A stretch of DNA of 64,000 bases from positions 142,013-206,012 of the forward strand of contig NZ_BAAAUV010000012.1 in NCBI RefSeq assembly GCF_039534125.1, in the 5' to 3' direction. Numbering within the stretch: the first letter of the stretch is position 1; each line of letters begins with the position of its first letter. The position numbers and the translations under genes were made by a program. The stretch is from Actinocorallia longicatena (GTDB lineage Bacteria > Actinomycetota > Actinomycetes > Streptosporangiales > Streptosporangiaceae). This document shows positions 8,874 to 16,890 of this stretch, piece by piece. A model generated the notes under the pieces. The model was not told where the DNA came from, made no database searches, and worked only from the letters and a program-made list of their open reading frames with translations.

Positions 8874-9314
8874 TCAGAGGCTCGAGGGCAGGATGGTGAG
8901 GATCGCCAGGCCCACGACCAGGTTGATGGCGGCCACGGCCAGCATGTGGCCGAAGGATCCGCCGAAGGTGAACGGCAGCAGGGTGGCGGCCGCGGTCAGC
9001 AGCCCGACGATCCAGGAGAAGAACCGCAGCGGGCTCGGCATGGCCAGCAGCAGCACGTGCAGGAGAGCGGTGGCGGCCAGTGCCGCACCCGCGGCGGCGA
9101 GCGCGTAGGACGTGGTGGAACCGTCGCCGTAGGACCCCGAGTCGACCGGGGCGAGAAGGTCGCTCTTGACGAACAGCCGGATGACGATGACGCCCACGAC
9201 CACGACCAGCGCGACCACGACCGCCGTCCCCGCCCCGGCCGCCCACAGCCGGCCCGGGCTGAAAGAACGCCGGGCAGGGGGTGGTTCGGCAGGGCCCTGC
9301 CAGGGATTCGTCAT
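8874..9314 (-). CDS. Four-helix membrane protein, DUF6069-like
   Basis: A 146-residue protein with a short proline-rich cytoplasmic head and four hydrophobic segments, at about 23-45, 65-87, 95-112 and 120-142. The layout and motifs such as LLHVLL and PLRFFSWIVGLLTAAATLLPF fit the DUF6069 family of actinomycete membrane proteins of unknown role. I start at ATG 9314 (MTNPWQ), because the extra upstream residues are charged and low in complexity. No partner gene is evident. Confidence 0.65.
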   Translation of the reverse strand: MTNPWQGPAEPPPARRSFSPGRLWAAGAGTAVVVALVVVVGVIVIRLFVKSDLLAPVDSGSYGDGSTTSYALAAAGAALAATALLHVLLLAMPSPLRFFSWIVGLLTAAATLLPFTFGGSFGHMLAVAAINLVVGLAILTILPSSL

Positions 9315-9429
9315 GGCACCTCGCTCCGCACGGTCTCTCCCGGGGTCTGCCCGTGCCTCACCCAGGCGAAGGCCAGCGGACCGTCCGCTGTTCACCAAGC
9401 GGGCGGTCGCGGAGAACGCGGCGGCCGGG

Positions 9430-9804
9430 TCAGGCGGCCAGGGACCGGGAGCACCGGGCGCCGGCGAGGTGGTCCAGGGCCGACCGGACGGTACGGCCGT
9501 CGAGGAGGTAGACGGCGTCCGGTTCGCCCCGGGACCCCGAACCGTCCGTGTCCGGGCCGGCTTCCCACACCTTCACCCTGATGTGGGCGTCGCCCGGCGG
9601 CCGGCGCGCGTGCTCCTGGCGGGGGTCCGCGGCGAGGACCAGCAGATACCGCTCCATGACGGAGCGGGCGAACCGGCGGGCGCTCATCTCCCGGCCGGAG
9701 AGCGCTTCCACCGCGACGAGCCCGGCCTCGGCGACGTTCACCGGCGACCAGTGATCACTCTCCCAGCCCGTCTGCACCTCGAACAGGAAACGCTCCACCG
9801 ACAC
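9430..9804 (-). CDS. Uncharacterised 124-residue protein
   Basis: No family recognised. The protein begins SVERFLFEVQTGWESDHWSPVNVAEAGLVAVEAL and is mixed alpha/beta without membrane segments or metal motifs. It is divergent from the coiled-coil protein gene at 9914, with about 110 bases between the two starts. Codon use is like its neighbours, which supports it being real. Confidence 0.5.
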   Translation of the reverse strand: MSVERFLFEVQTGWESDHWSPVNVAEAGLVAVEALSGREMSARRFARSVMERYLLVLAADPRQEHARRPPGDAHIRVKVWEAGPDTDGSGSRGEPDAVYLLDGRTVRSALDHLAGARCSRSLAA

Positions 9805-9913
9805 CAGCTCCCTCGAACACCGCGGCCGAAGGTCTCGCCCTACCTCGGCGGGCCCGATTCAAACCCCTCCGCCGTCCAGGTGGCGGGGCACGGGAGGTCG
9901 ATGCCATGATCCG

Positions 9914-10495
9914 GTGGTGTTCGGTGTGAGTGAGAACGATCTCCAGGAGCGGCTGTCGGCGCTGGAGGAGCGGATGACCGACCGGGTCGACGACCTCGGA
10001 CGGGAGCTCCGGGAGCTGGTCGACCGGCGGATCGGGGAACTGCGGGAGATCCTGGACGTCGATCCGGAGGAACGGACACGGGCACTGGTCACTTACGCGG
10101 CCGAGGGCGTCCGCCGCGAACTGGAGCAGACCATCGCCGAGGCGGCCCGGCTGCGGGAGGGCACCGGCGCGCTCCAGAAGGCTCAGGAGGCGCTGACCGC
10201 CCGCCTGTCCGGTGGCGGTGATCCGCCGCCGTGGCGGACCAACGCGCGCTTCAACGTCGTCTACCGGGCGGAGGTCCCCTCCTACATCGCCGTCTATTTC
10301 GTGGGCGGGCGCACCGACCGTGTCTCCCTGCTCATCGGCGACGACGACCCGCCGGCCAAGAGCTACGGCGAGCTGGACGTCTCCGCCGAGACCACCTCCT
10401 TCATCGGCGCCCTCGTCCGTCCCGGAGAGCACTGGATGGCCAGGGCCAAACGCGGCACCGGCTCGGTGAAGTGCGTCGTCACCACCCTCTACTGA
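9914..10495 (+). CDS. Uncharacterised protein with N-terminal coiled coil
   Basis: About 193 residues. The first 95 are strongly heptad-like (ERLSALEERMTDRVDDLG), predicting a long coiled coil that would drive oligomerisation. The C-terminal 85 residues form a compact beta-rich domain with GGRTDRVSLLIGDDD. Several GTG codons near 9914-9926 could be the start; I keep the outermost. No family recognised. It is convergent with the Mrr-type nuclease gene, with three bases between the stops. Confidence 0.55.
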   Translation: MVFGVSENDLQERLSALEERMTDRVDDLGRELRELVDRRIGELREILDVDPEERTRALVTYAAEGVRRELEQTIAEAARLREGTGALQKAQEALTARLSGGGDPPPWRTNARFNVVYRAEVPSYIAVYFVGGRTDRVSLLIGDDDPPAKSYGELDVSAETTSFIGALVRPGEHWMARAKRGTGSVKCVVTTLY

Positions 10496-10498
10496 CGT

Positions 10499-11257
10499 TC
10501 AGCCGGGCTCGTGCCGCCCGGGGGACAGGCCCAGAACGTCGTGCAGGTGGACGCCGTCGGTGGCCCAGCGGATGAGCGCGGCCCTGTCGATGAGATGGAT
10601 ATCGGCCTTCTCGGAGAAGGCGAGGGCGTCCCGGGTGTAGCCGCTGGTGGTGACGACGAGCTTGAGCCGGGCCTGGTAGATCGGCCAGGCCGCCCCCGCG
10701 ACCTTCTGCACGTCATGGGAGCCGACCCGGTTGCCGTGCGCGTAGTGCTTCACCTGGACCATCCAGATCCCGCCCAGGACCGGGTCATGGCCGACGACGT
10801 CACCGGAGAAGTCCCCGGCCCGTCCCGTGTGCTGCGCGTCGACCCCGTCGCGGCGCAGCAGGCGCATGACGGCGATCTCGAACTCCCGCCAGTGCATCGC
10901 CTCCATCTCCTCGAACGTCAGGCTGTAGGAGGCCATCCGCCCACGGCGCTCCTGCTCGGCCGCCCACAGCGACCGCCAGTACCGGTCGGCTCCGACAGCC
11001 GCCAGCGCCAGCAGAGGCAGCGCCAGATACCAGCGGTCGACCGCCAGCCTCCACCCGGCGTGCAGCAGCCACCCCCCAGCCGCCAGCCCCACAACCCAGG
11101 CGAACCAGCCCTCCCCGCTCCGCGGCCTGGACGGCAGCCAGAGCCACCCCGGCACCCACCAGGGCCGCCACTCCTCCTCGAACCCGACGCCCACGGAGCC
11201 TCCCGGTCCGGCCGGCCACGCTGACAAGCCACGCCACCCGATGGAAACACGCCCCAC
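10499..11257 (-). CDS. Membrane-anchored Mrr-type nuclease-domain protein
   Basis: A 252-residue protein. Two hydrophobic segments at about 52-67 and 77-91 precede a C-terminal restriction-endonuclease-like domain. The domain shows E126 in HWREFEIAV, D149 and D153 in RAGDFSGDVVG, and QVK at 168-170. This E...D...QxK layout is the Mrr_cat catalytic signature for metal-dependent DNA cleavage. Membrane anchoring plus Mrr_cat is known in many uncharacterised bacterial proteins. No DNA methyltransferase or helicase lies next to it, so this is not a classical restriction system. GTG codons near residue 22 are alternative starts that keep both membrane segments. A role in degrading foreign or damaged DNA is inference. 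Confidence 0.75.
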   Translation of the reverse strand: MGRVSIGWRGLSAWPAGPGGSVGVGFEEEWRPWWVPGWLWLPSRPRSGEGWFAWVVGLAAGGWLLHAGWRLAVDRWYLALPLLALAAVGADRYWRSLWAAEQERRGRMASYSLTFEEMEAMHWREFEIAVMRLLRRDGVDAQHTGRAGDFSGDVVGHDPVLGGIWMVQVKHYAHGNRVGSHDVQKVAGAAWPIYQARLKLVVTTSGYTRDALAFSEKADIHLIDRAALIRWATDGVHLHDVLGLSPGRHEPG

Positions 11258-11323
11258 CGACGGAAAACCGCCCGACCACCACCCAGGTAAGACAGATGTC
11301 CACCCGAGGTGAGCCCGGCGTAC

Positions 11324-11746
11324 CTAGGGCTCGTACCTCACATCAACGGTGGTCAGTTCGGGAAACGTGCCGACCTGGCTCAGGAGCCCGTCCCCGGCCC
11401 TCAGCGCGTCGATCGGGCTTCCCGATGTGTCGAGGAGCCTCTTGACGCCGACCTGGTCCCTGAACCTGATGGTCGCCTTGGTCAGCTGCTCGGTCCCGGC
11501 GCAGTTCCCCTTCCCCGCCGACCTCGTCTCGGCACCGACGGTGATGCGATCGCCCGCAGCCGACAGCGTCACCCTCACCTCTTCGTCGCACGACCCGGCC
11601 CAGAAGATCAGCGTTCCGGCCGAGCCGCTCTGATCCGGCACATACCCCTCCACGTCGGCCTGCTGAAAGGGCTGCGGGCCGGCCGAGCACGACGTCAGCG
11701 CGAGGAGGACCGCGGCGCCGATGCTGATCGATCTTCCACCGCTCAT
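11324..11746 (-). CDS. Small lipoprotein
   Basis: A 140-residue lipoprotein. A hydrophobic signal ends in a lipobox, LALTSC, giving lipidation at C20. The mature part is about 120 residues and contains two more cysteines (GSCDEE and GNCAGTE) that could form a disulphide. I prefer ATG 11746 because GAAGGGG is well spaced ahead of it; ATG 11752 is also possible. It lies 70 bases downstream of the RNase H-like fusion gene, in the same direction, so they may share a transcript. Function unknown. Confidence 0.65.
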   Translation of the reverse strand: MSGGRSISIGAAVLLALTSCSAGPQPFQQADVEGYVPDQSGSAGTLIFWAGSCDEEVRVTLSAAGDRITVGAETRSAGKGNCAGTEQLTKATIRFRDQVGVKRLLDTSGSPIDALRAGDGLLSQVGTFPELTTVDVRYEP

Positions 11747-11816
11747 GGCCATCGGCCCCTTCTCGTCTGTACGGCATCCGGCCGCCGACGCCACGTCGAG
11801 GTGCCAGGTCGAGCTG

Positions 11817-12959
11817 CTAGGCATCGCCGTTGACGGCCTGGAGGAGGGTCCAGCGGCCGTCGAGGCGGGCGGCGGTCAGGAGGATGCGCCAGCCGGGCTT
11901 CGCCATGGCGCAGATCCTGGGTGGGAGGGAGATCGGTCCGATCTCGGTGTCGAGACCGTCCTCCCTGAACGTGATCGAGCCTTCCGTGATCTTCACGATC
12001 TCGGCGTACTGGTCGGCGATCCAGTCCTCGGAGGCGAGTTCGCCGTGGTCGACGTCGGGGGCCTCGTCCTCGATGTGGTCCTTGAGGGCGTTCACGAACG
12101 TCCGGACGGCCGTGAAGCCGCCGAACCTCTCGGTGAGCTCACCGGCGAGGGACTTCGCGGTTCCGGCGCCGATCTGGCCGGTGTCCCTCAGGTGGTCCAG
12201 GAGGGCGTGCATCACCTCACGGATGGTCTCCAGCTCGGCCGGGCTCGCGAACCTCTTGTGCACGACCACGTAGCAGAAATCGGGAAGGTGGTCGGCGATG
12301 CTGCTCGCGCGGACCGTGCCCGGCTTCTCGTCGCCGTACCAGCCGATGCTGAAGCGCAGGATGCCGACGACGTCCTCGACCGCCTCGAAGTCACGCCGGG
12401 GGAGACGAGCGCGCTCGCCGGACAGGAACCGTCGCAGCGCCTCCTCCAGGGACGTCTTCGCCCGCCCGGCCGGCTCCACGCCGTCCCGCGCGAGGGCTTC
12501 GGCCTCGACGAGCGCGTCGTAGGCCAGGTCCTGGAGGCGTTCGTAGGGGTGGTCGTCCTCCAGGTCCTCGAACGGGTCGATGAAGTACGCGTCGTCCTCG
12601 TCGTCCTCGGCCAGATCACCGAACTCCTCGGCCCACTCGATCCGGTGCGTCCCGGCCATCGCCATGAGCCGCCGGTACAGATCCGCGTCCGGGACGCGCT
12701 CCGGTTCCGTCCCCGGCCTGGGCACGCCCTCTCCGCCGCACCAGACCCTGACGCGCACCGGCCGGGTCAGCCGCTCCAGCCCCTCGACCACGGCCGTGAA
12801 CGTCATGAGCTCGCCGGTCGTCTCCTGGGCATGGCCGCTGAGCTCCCTGGCGTGGTCGCCGTACCTCAGCAGCGCGCCCCACCCGCCGGGCCCCGCGGTG
12901 CTCTCCCCGAGGCCCGCGGCCATCAGGCGCACGATCCCGGGCTCCGGCTCCTCGATCAC
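11817..12959 (-). CDS. Degenerate RNase HI-like domain fused to an unknown C-terminal domain
   Basis: A 380-residue protein. Its first 80 residues follow RNase HI: IVRLMAAGLGESTAGPGGWG matches the first strand and glycine loop, ETTGELMTFTAVVEGLE matches the TNNRMEL helix, and VRVRVWCGG matches the strand before the third acid. All three catalytic carboxylates are gone: the first Asp is Ala, the Glu of MEL is Thr and the Asp of TDS is Gly. A nuclease role is therefore unlikely, and nucleic-acid or protein binding is more plausible. Residues from about 115 on are acidic (EDDEDDAYFIDPFEDLEDD), then helical, and match nothing I recognise. I start at GTG 12959, which has GGAGGG seven bases upstream; ATG 13025 is the alternative. 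Confidence 0.7.
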   Translation of the reverse strand: MIEEPEPGIVRLMAAGLGESTAGPGGWGALLRYGDHARELSGHAQETTGELMTFTAVVEGLERLTRPVRVRVWCGGEGVPRPGTEPERVPDADLYRRLMAMAGTHRIEWAEEFGDLAEDDEDDAYFIDPFEDLEDDHPYERLQDLAYDALVEAEALARDGVEPAGRAKTSLEEALRRFLSGERARLPRRDFEAVEDVVGILRFSIGWYGDEKPGTVRASSIADHLPDFCYVVVHKRFASPAELETIREVMHALLDHLRDTGQIGAGTAKSLAGELTERFGGFTAVRTFVNALKDHIEDEAPDVDHGELASEDWIADQYAEIVKITEGSITFREDGLDTEIGPISLPPRICAMAKPGWRILLTAARLDGRWTLLQAVNGDA

Positions 12960-13057
12960 GTTCGCGCCCTCCGATCGGCTCAGCGGCATTCCGGCCGATC
13001 GTAGTGACAAAACCGGTTCTCTCATGGAATGTCGGCGGTGATCACTAGAGTCCGGCC

Positions 13058-13816
13058 ATGACCTCCGCTCCGCAGACGACCTCTGACGCCTGGCGTCACC
13101 AGCTCACCGCCGCGTTCGAGATCTTCCTCGGCCGCCCCCTGGCGAGCTTCGACCCTGCCGCCGACTACGCGACGATCTTCGGCGGCAACCTCTTCCGCGA
13201 ACTCGGCTTCGCCCGCGACCCCGCCTGGGTGACGCCCGCCGCGCTCACCGGCGCCGAACCGGTCATCTGGGACTGCCCGATCTTCGACCTCGACGAGCCG
13301 CTCCTGCGCTTCGACGCCTGCCGCTCGGTCTTCGAGTTCGACAAGCGCGACCTCCCCGCCGCCCTGGAAGCCGACCTCGCCCAGGTCTTCTTCGACGGCC
13401 GCCTCCTCCTGGGCGCCGATCTGGCCCCGCTGGCCGCCCGTCACGACCTGGCCGCCCTGGCCGACGCGTGGACGGTCTGCCACCCGCGCCTGCTCACCGA
13501 CGGCACGCTCTTCGACGCCTTCCGCGCCGCGACCGCCCTCGGCGACGACCCCGCCAGCCTCCTGAACCTCGAGGCCGAAGCGTCGGAGGAATGGCAGGAC
13601 GCCCTCTCCGCCCTCCCCTCACCCGAACTCCGCGCCCATCTGTCCTTCTTCTGCACCGACGGCGAAGAGGGCCTGATGTACCTGGGCACCGAACGTTCAG
13701 GCGGCGCCCTCGTCCCCGCGCCCGGCGCCACCCTCATCGCCAACTGGGAAGAGGGCCAGAGCCAGGTCGAGTTCGCCATCGTCCGGCTCGGCACCCCCTT
13801 CGAAGCCGGGGCGTAG
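13058..13816 (+). CDS. Uncharacterised 252-residue protein
   Basis: No family recognised. The protein is acidic and soluble, with many short Asp/Glu-rich turns (DCPIFDLDEPLLRFDA, FFCTDGEEGLMYLG). The ATG at 13058 is well placed behind CCGGCC and reads straight into conserved-looking sequence. It is divergent from the RNase H-like gene, with about 98 bases between them. Its last 120 bases overlap the 3' end of the LysR gene on the other strand. Confidence 0.55.
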   Translation: MTSAPQTTSDAWRHQLTAAFEIFLGRPLASFDPAADYATIFGGNLFRELGFARDPAWVTPAALTGAEPVIWDCPIFDLDEPLLRFDACRSVFEFDKRDLPAALEADLAQVFFDGRLLLGADLAPLAARHDLAALADAWTVCHPRLLTDGTLFDAFRAATALGDDPASLLNLEAEASEEWQDALSALPSPELRAHLSFFCTDGEEGLMYLGTERSGGALVPAPGATLIANWEEGQSQVEFAIVRLGTPFEAGA

Positions 13817-14668
13817 GGGATCCGTCTCTTTCAAGAGGGTGGCGGTGCGGACGAGGGCGGCGACGGCTCGTGATCGGCTGTGCGACGGCCAGGCGATCAC
13901 CGTCGTGATGCTGGGGGCGTCCAGGACGGGGACGGTGTCCAGGTCGCCGCGCAGGTGCGTGCGGCAGGATTCCGGCAGGACGGCCGTGGCGCGGCCGAGG
14001 GCGATCAGCTGGTAGAGCTGGGCGGTGTCGTGGGCCTCGGGGCCGGGGCCGTCGGGGTAGGTGCCGTCGCGGCGGGGCCAGCGGGGCATCGGGAGGCCGG
14101 GCAGGCCGGTGACGTCGGCCATCGTGACGTGGTCGCGGGAGGCCAGGGGATGGCCGGCCGGGACCACGGCGACCTGGCTCTCGGTGTGGAGTTCCTCGGT
14201 GTCGAATCCGGCCGTCGAGTCGAACGGCCGGTGCAGGAGCGCGACGTCGGCGAGGCCGTCGCGGAGCATGTACTCCTGTTCGCCGATGCCGCAGAGCCGC
14301 ACGTCGACGGGGACAGCGCCGGGGGCGGCGGCGTAGGCGGCCAGAAGCCCGGCCAGCAGTTCGCCGGCCGCCCCCGCCTTGGTGACGAGGACCAGGCCGG
14401 GACGGTCCTTCGCGGCACGGCGGGTACGGCGCCCCGCGGCGTCGACCGCGTCGAGGGCGGCCCGGCCCTCGACGAGCAGGACCGATCCGGCCTCGGTGAG
14501 CGAGACGGTGCGGCCGGCCCGGTCCAGCAGGGTCACGCCCAGGCGGCGTTCGAGCTGCTGGATCGCCCGCGACAGCGGAGGCTGCGCGATCCCGAGACGT
14601 TGCGCGGCCCGGCCGAAGTGCAGCTCCTCGGCGACGGCGACGAAGTACCGCAACTCCCGCGTTTCCAT
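13697..14668 (-). CDS. LysR-family transcriptional regulator
   Basis: A 323-residue LTTR. The winged helix is at about 3-60, with FGRAAQRLGIAQPPLSRAIQQLERRLG. The effector-binding domain follows from about 90. I start at ATG 14668 (METRELRYF), the usual LysR opening. It is divergent from the SDR gene at 14767, with a 35-base interrupted inverted repeat between the two starts, the classic LysR arrangement. It probably activates the SDR gene and represses itself. Its coding tail overlaps the convergent gene at 13058-13816 by 120 bases, so one of the two C-termini is probably under little constraint. Confidence 0.87.
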   Translation of the reverse strand: METRELRYFVAVAEELHFGRAAQRLGIAQPPLSRAIQQLERRLGVTLLDRAGRTVSLTEAGSVLLVEGRAALDAVDAAGRRTRRAAKDRPGLVLVTKAGAAGELLAGLLAAYAAAPGAVPVDVRLCGIGEQEYMLRDGLADVALLHRPFDSTAGFDTEELHTESQVAVVPAGHPLASRDHVTMADVTGLPGLPMPRWPRRDGTYPDGPGPEAHDTAQLYQLIALGRATAVLPESCRTHLRGDLDTVPVLDAPSITTVIAWPSHSRSRAVAALVRTATLLKETDPLRPGFEGGAEPDDGELDLALALFPVGDEGGAGRGDEGAA

Positions 14669-14671
14669 GCC

Positions 14672-14706
14672 CCTCACGGTATCCGCCCGGATCGATACCC
14701 GTGAGG
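14672..14706. promoter_or_regulatory. Inverted repeat between LysR and SDR genes
   Basis: CCTCACGGTATC (14672-14683) is mirrored by GATACCCGTGAGG (14694-14706), with one extra base in the second arm. The inner copy contains its own GATACC-N5-GGTATC palindrome (14694-14710). This fits a LysR site with recognition and activation halves. Binding is inferred from position. Confidence 0.6.
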
Positions 14707-14766
14707 TATCGGCGGCCACCCGATCGGTGTTGGAGGTTCCGGCGCGGGCCGGGCCAGGATCGGGAC

Positions 14767-15498
14767 ATGAGCGAACAGAAGATCGCACTGGTGACAGGCG
14801 CGAACAAGGGGATCGGGTTCGAGATCGCGGCCGGGCTCGGCGCCCTCGGATGGAGCGTGGGCGTCGGCGCCCGGGACACCGGACGCGGGGAGGCCGCCGT
14901 GGACAAGCTCCGGGCGGGCGGCGCCGACGCGTTCGCCGTGCCCCTCGACGTGACCGACGACGCGAGCGTGACAGCGGCGGCCGCCCTGATCGAGGAGCGC
15001 CACGGCCGACTGGACGTCCTGGTCAACAACGCCGGGGTGACCGGTGGCATGCCGCAGAATCCCACCACGGTCGGCATCGCCACCCTGCGGACCGCCGTGG
15101 AGACCAACGTGATCGGCGTCATCCGGGTCACCAACGCGATGCTGCCCCTGCTGCGCCGCTCGCCGTCGCCCCGGATCGTGAACATGTCCAGCACCGTCGG
15201 CTCCCTCACCCACCAGACCTCCGCCGCAGGGCCGGAGACCACGGGCCCGCTGTCGGCCGCCTACTCCCCGTCCAAGTCCTTCCTCAACGCCGTCACGATC
15301 CAGTACGCGAAGGAACTGCACGGCACCGGCATCCTGATCAACGCCGCCTGCCCCGGCTACGTGGCCACCGACCTGAACGGCTTCAGCGGCTTCCGCACCC
15401 CCGAGCAGGGCGCCGCCATCGCCCTCCACCTGGCCACCCTCCCCGACAACGGTCCCAGTGGCGGCTTTTTCGACGACGCGGGCCCGATCCCCTGGTGA
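14767..15498 (+). CDS. Short-chain dehydrogenase/reductase
   Basis: A classical SDR of 243 residues. The cofactor motif TGANKGIG is at 10-17, NNAG is present near residue 88, and the catalytic YxxxK is Y166-K170 (YSPSK). R43 and nearby residues in GARDTGRG favour NADP(H). The sequence resembles plant-type carbonyl reductases and actinomycete reductases that act on small carbonyl compounds. ATG 14767 is used because it opens the Rossmann fold at the normal distance. It is likely controlled by the divergent LysR regulator. Confidence 0.88.
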   Translation: MSEQKIALVTGANKGIGFEIAAGLGALGWSVGVGARDTGRGEAAVDKLRAGGADAFAVPLDVTDDASVTAAAALIEERHGRLDVLVNNAGVTGGMPQNPTTVGIATLRTAVETNVIGVIRVTNAMLPLLRRSPSPRIVNMSSTVGSLTHQTSAAGPETTGPLSAAYSPSKSFLNAVTIQYAKELHGTGILINAACPGYVATDLNGFSGFRTPEQGAAIALHLATLPDNGPSGGFFDDAGPIPW

Positions 15499-15815
15499 GG
15501 AGTCTGAACGGGCTCGCGCGCGGGAGAGTCGGGTGGGGACAGGCCGAGGACGGCGGCGAGCTCGGGGCTGCGCGTGCCGAGCATCTCGCTGCCGTTCTGC
15601 TCACCACCGGCCGGGCGGGAAGTCAGCGGACGGCGGGGGAGGGGCGGCTGTCTTCACGGGTCCGGGGAGGCCAGGATGCGTCCGCCGCCGTCCGGTGTGC
15701 CCGCCCCGCCCAGCGCGGGACACCGCCCGCACGGGCGGCGCCTCCAGCGATGGGCGTTGTTGAGTGAGCGCTTACTTGCTAAGGTGCGGGTCCGGTCGGT
15801 TTCGAGGAGGACGCG
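15499..15815. other. 317-base intergenic stretch
   Basis: No convincing gene here; open frames are short and lack family similarity. The only clear element is the palindrome at 15763-15776 near the right end. Confidence 0.5.
15763..15776. promoter_or_regulatory. Near-perfect palindrome AGTGAGCGCTTACT, TetR-type operator
   Basis: Seven-base arms with one mismatch around a GC centre. This AGTNAGCGCTNACT shape is typical of TetR operators controlling lipid and acyl-CoA genes in actinomycetes. A TTGTTG box lies just upstream and CTTGCTAAGG just downstream, so it would sit inside the promoter of the phosphotransferase gene. No TetR gene adjoins it, so the regulator must act from elsewhere. Confidence 0.55.
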
Positions 15816-16877
15816 TTGGGCGGGCAGGGCATTCCGGAGGACCTGGACCTGATCACGGCCGAGTGGATGACGGCGGCGCTGGCGGCCTCCCATCCGGGGG
15901 CGGTGGTGTCGGAGGTGAAGGTGGCGCTGCGCGATGACGGCACCAACCGGCGGGCCCGCCTGGGGCTGAGCTACGCGGCCGGGCAGGGGCCGGAGACGGT
16001 GTTCGTGAAAGCGGTCGACCCCGCCCACGCCGAGCTCACCGCCGCGACCAGCGGCCTGTTCCACGAGCCACGCCTGTTCCTGTCGGAGGTGGAGCTGCCG
16101 GTCGACCACCCGGCTGTCCACCTGTCGCTGATCGACGAACCCGGCCAGAACTTCATCATGGTGATGGAGGACCTGTCGGCGCGGGGCGCCGATCCCCGCG
16201 ACTCCACCCGTCCCCTCACCCCCGCCCAGGCCGCCGGCGGAATGCGTGCGCTGGCGCGGCTGCACAGCGCCTTCTGGAACGCCCGTCTCACCGGCCGGCA
16301 GGCACTGTCCTGGGTCGAGCCCTACACTCCCTGGCCGCAGGAGATGGACGAGCTGATGGCCGGAGTCATCCCGCTCGCCCGCGAGATGGCCGGCGACGCC
16401 CTGCCCCCGCTCGTGCGCGCCTACGAGCCGATGGATCTCATCCGCCTGTGGAAGGGCTACATCCACGCCCTCGCCACCGGCCCGCAGACCCTCCTGCACG
16501 GTGACGCCCACATCGGCAACACCTACGTCCTGCCCGGCGACGACATCGGTTTCCTGGACTGGCAGATGCTCCGGCGCGGCCACTGGTCCCTGGACGTCGG
16601 CTACTTCCTGCAGGGGGCCGTGACCACCGAGGACCGCCGCGCCCATGAGGCCGAGCTGATCGAGACCTACCGCACCGCCCTGGACGTCCCCGAATCCGAA
16701 CGTCCCACCGCCGAACAGGCCTGGACCGCCTACCGCGCCAGCGCCGTCTACGGCCTCGTCCTGTGGCTGGCCACCCTCACCGGAAGCGCCTGGCAGCGCG
16801 AGGACATCTCCCTCGCCCTCGCCCAGCGCTACGCCGATGCCTTCACCGACCTCGACACCCCCGCCGCCGTCCTCTGA
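15816..16877 (+). CDS. APH/choline-kinase-fold phosphotransferase
   Basis: A 353-residue kinase-like protein. The catalytic loop is LLHGDAHIGNT with H228-G229-D230, and the metal-binding aspartate is D248 in FLDWQ. This is the APH/ecdysteroid-kinase-like group often found near acyl-CoA and steroid catabolism genes. The start is TTG 15816, supported by GAGGAGG a few bases ahead and the absence of an ATG in the conserved N-terminus. A palindromic operator at 15763 lies in its promoter. The substrate is unknown. It is followed 13 bases later by a second, different phosphotransferase. Confidence 0.8.
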   Translation: MGGQGIPEDLDLITAEWMTAALAASHPGAVVSEVKVALRDDGTNRRARLGLSYAAGQGPETVFVKAVDPAHAELTAATSGLFHEPRLFLSEVELPVDHPAVHLSLIDEPGQNFIMVMEDLSARGADPRDSTRPLTPAQAAGGMRALARLHSAFWNARLTGRQALSWVEPYTPWPQEMDELMAGVIPLAREMAGDALPPLVRAYEPMDLIRLWKGYIHALATGPQTLLHGDAHIGNTYVLPGDDIGFLDWQMLRRGHWSLDVGYFLQGAVTTEDRRAHEAELIETYRTALDVPESERPTAEQAWTAYRASAVYGLVLWLATLTGSAWQREDISLALAQRYADAFTDLDTPAAVL

Positions 16878-16890
16878 CACCATCCCGGTC

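Noticed and set aside
9840..9900. GATTCAAACCCC resembling a tRNA T-loop
   Set aside because: No T-stem pairing, anticodon arm or acceptor stem can be drawn around it.
10499..11257. Classical restriction-modification system
   Set aside because: Only a nuclease-type protein is present, with no methyltransferase or specificity gene nearby.
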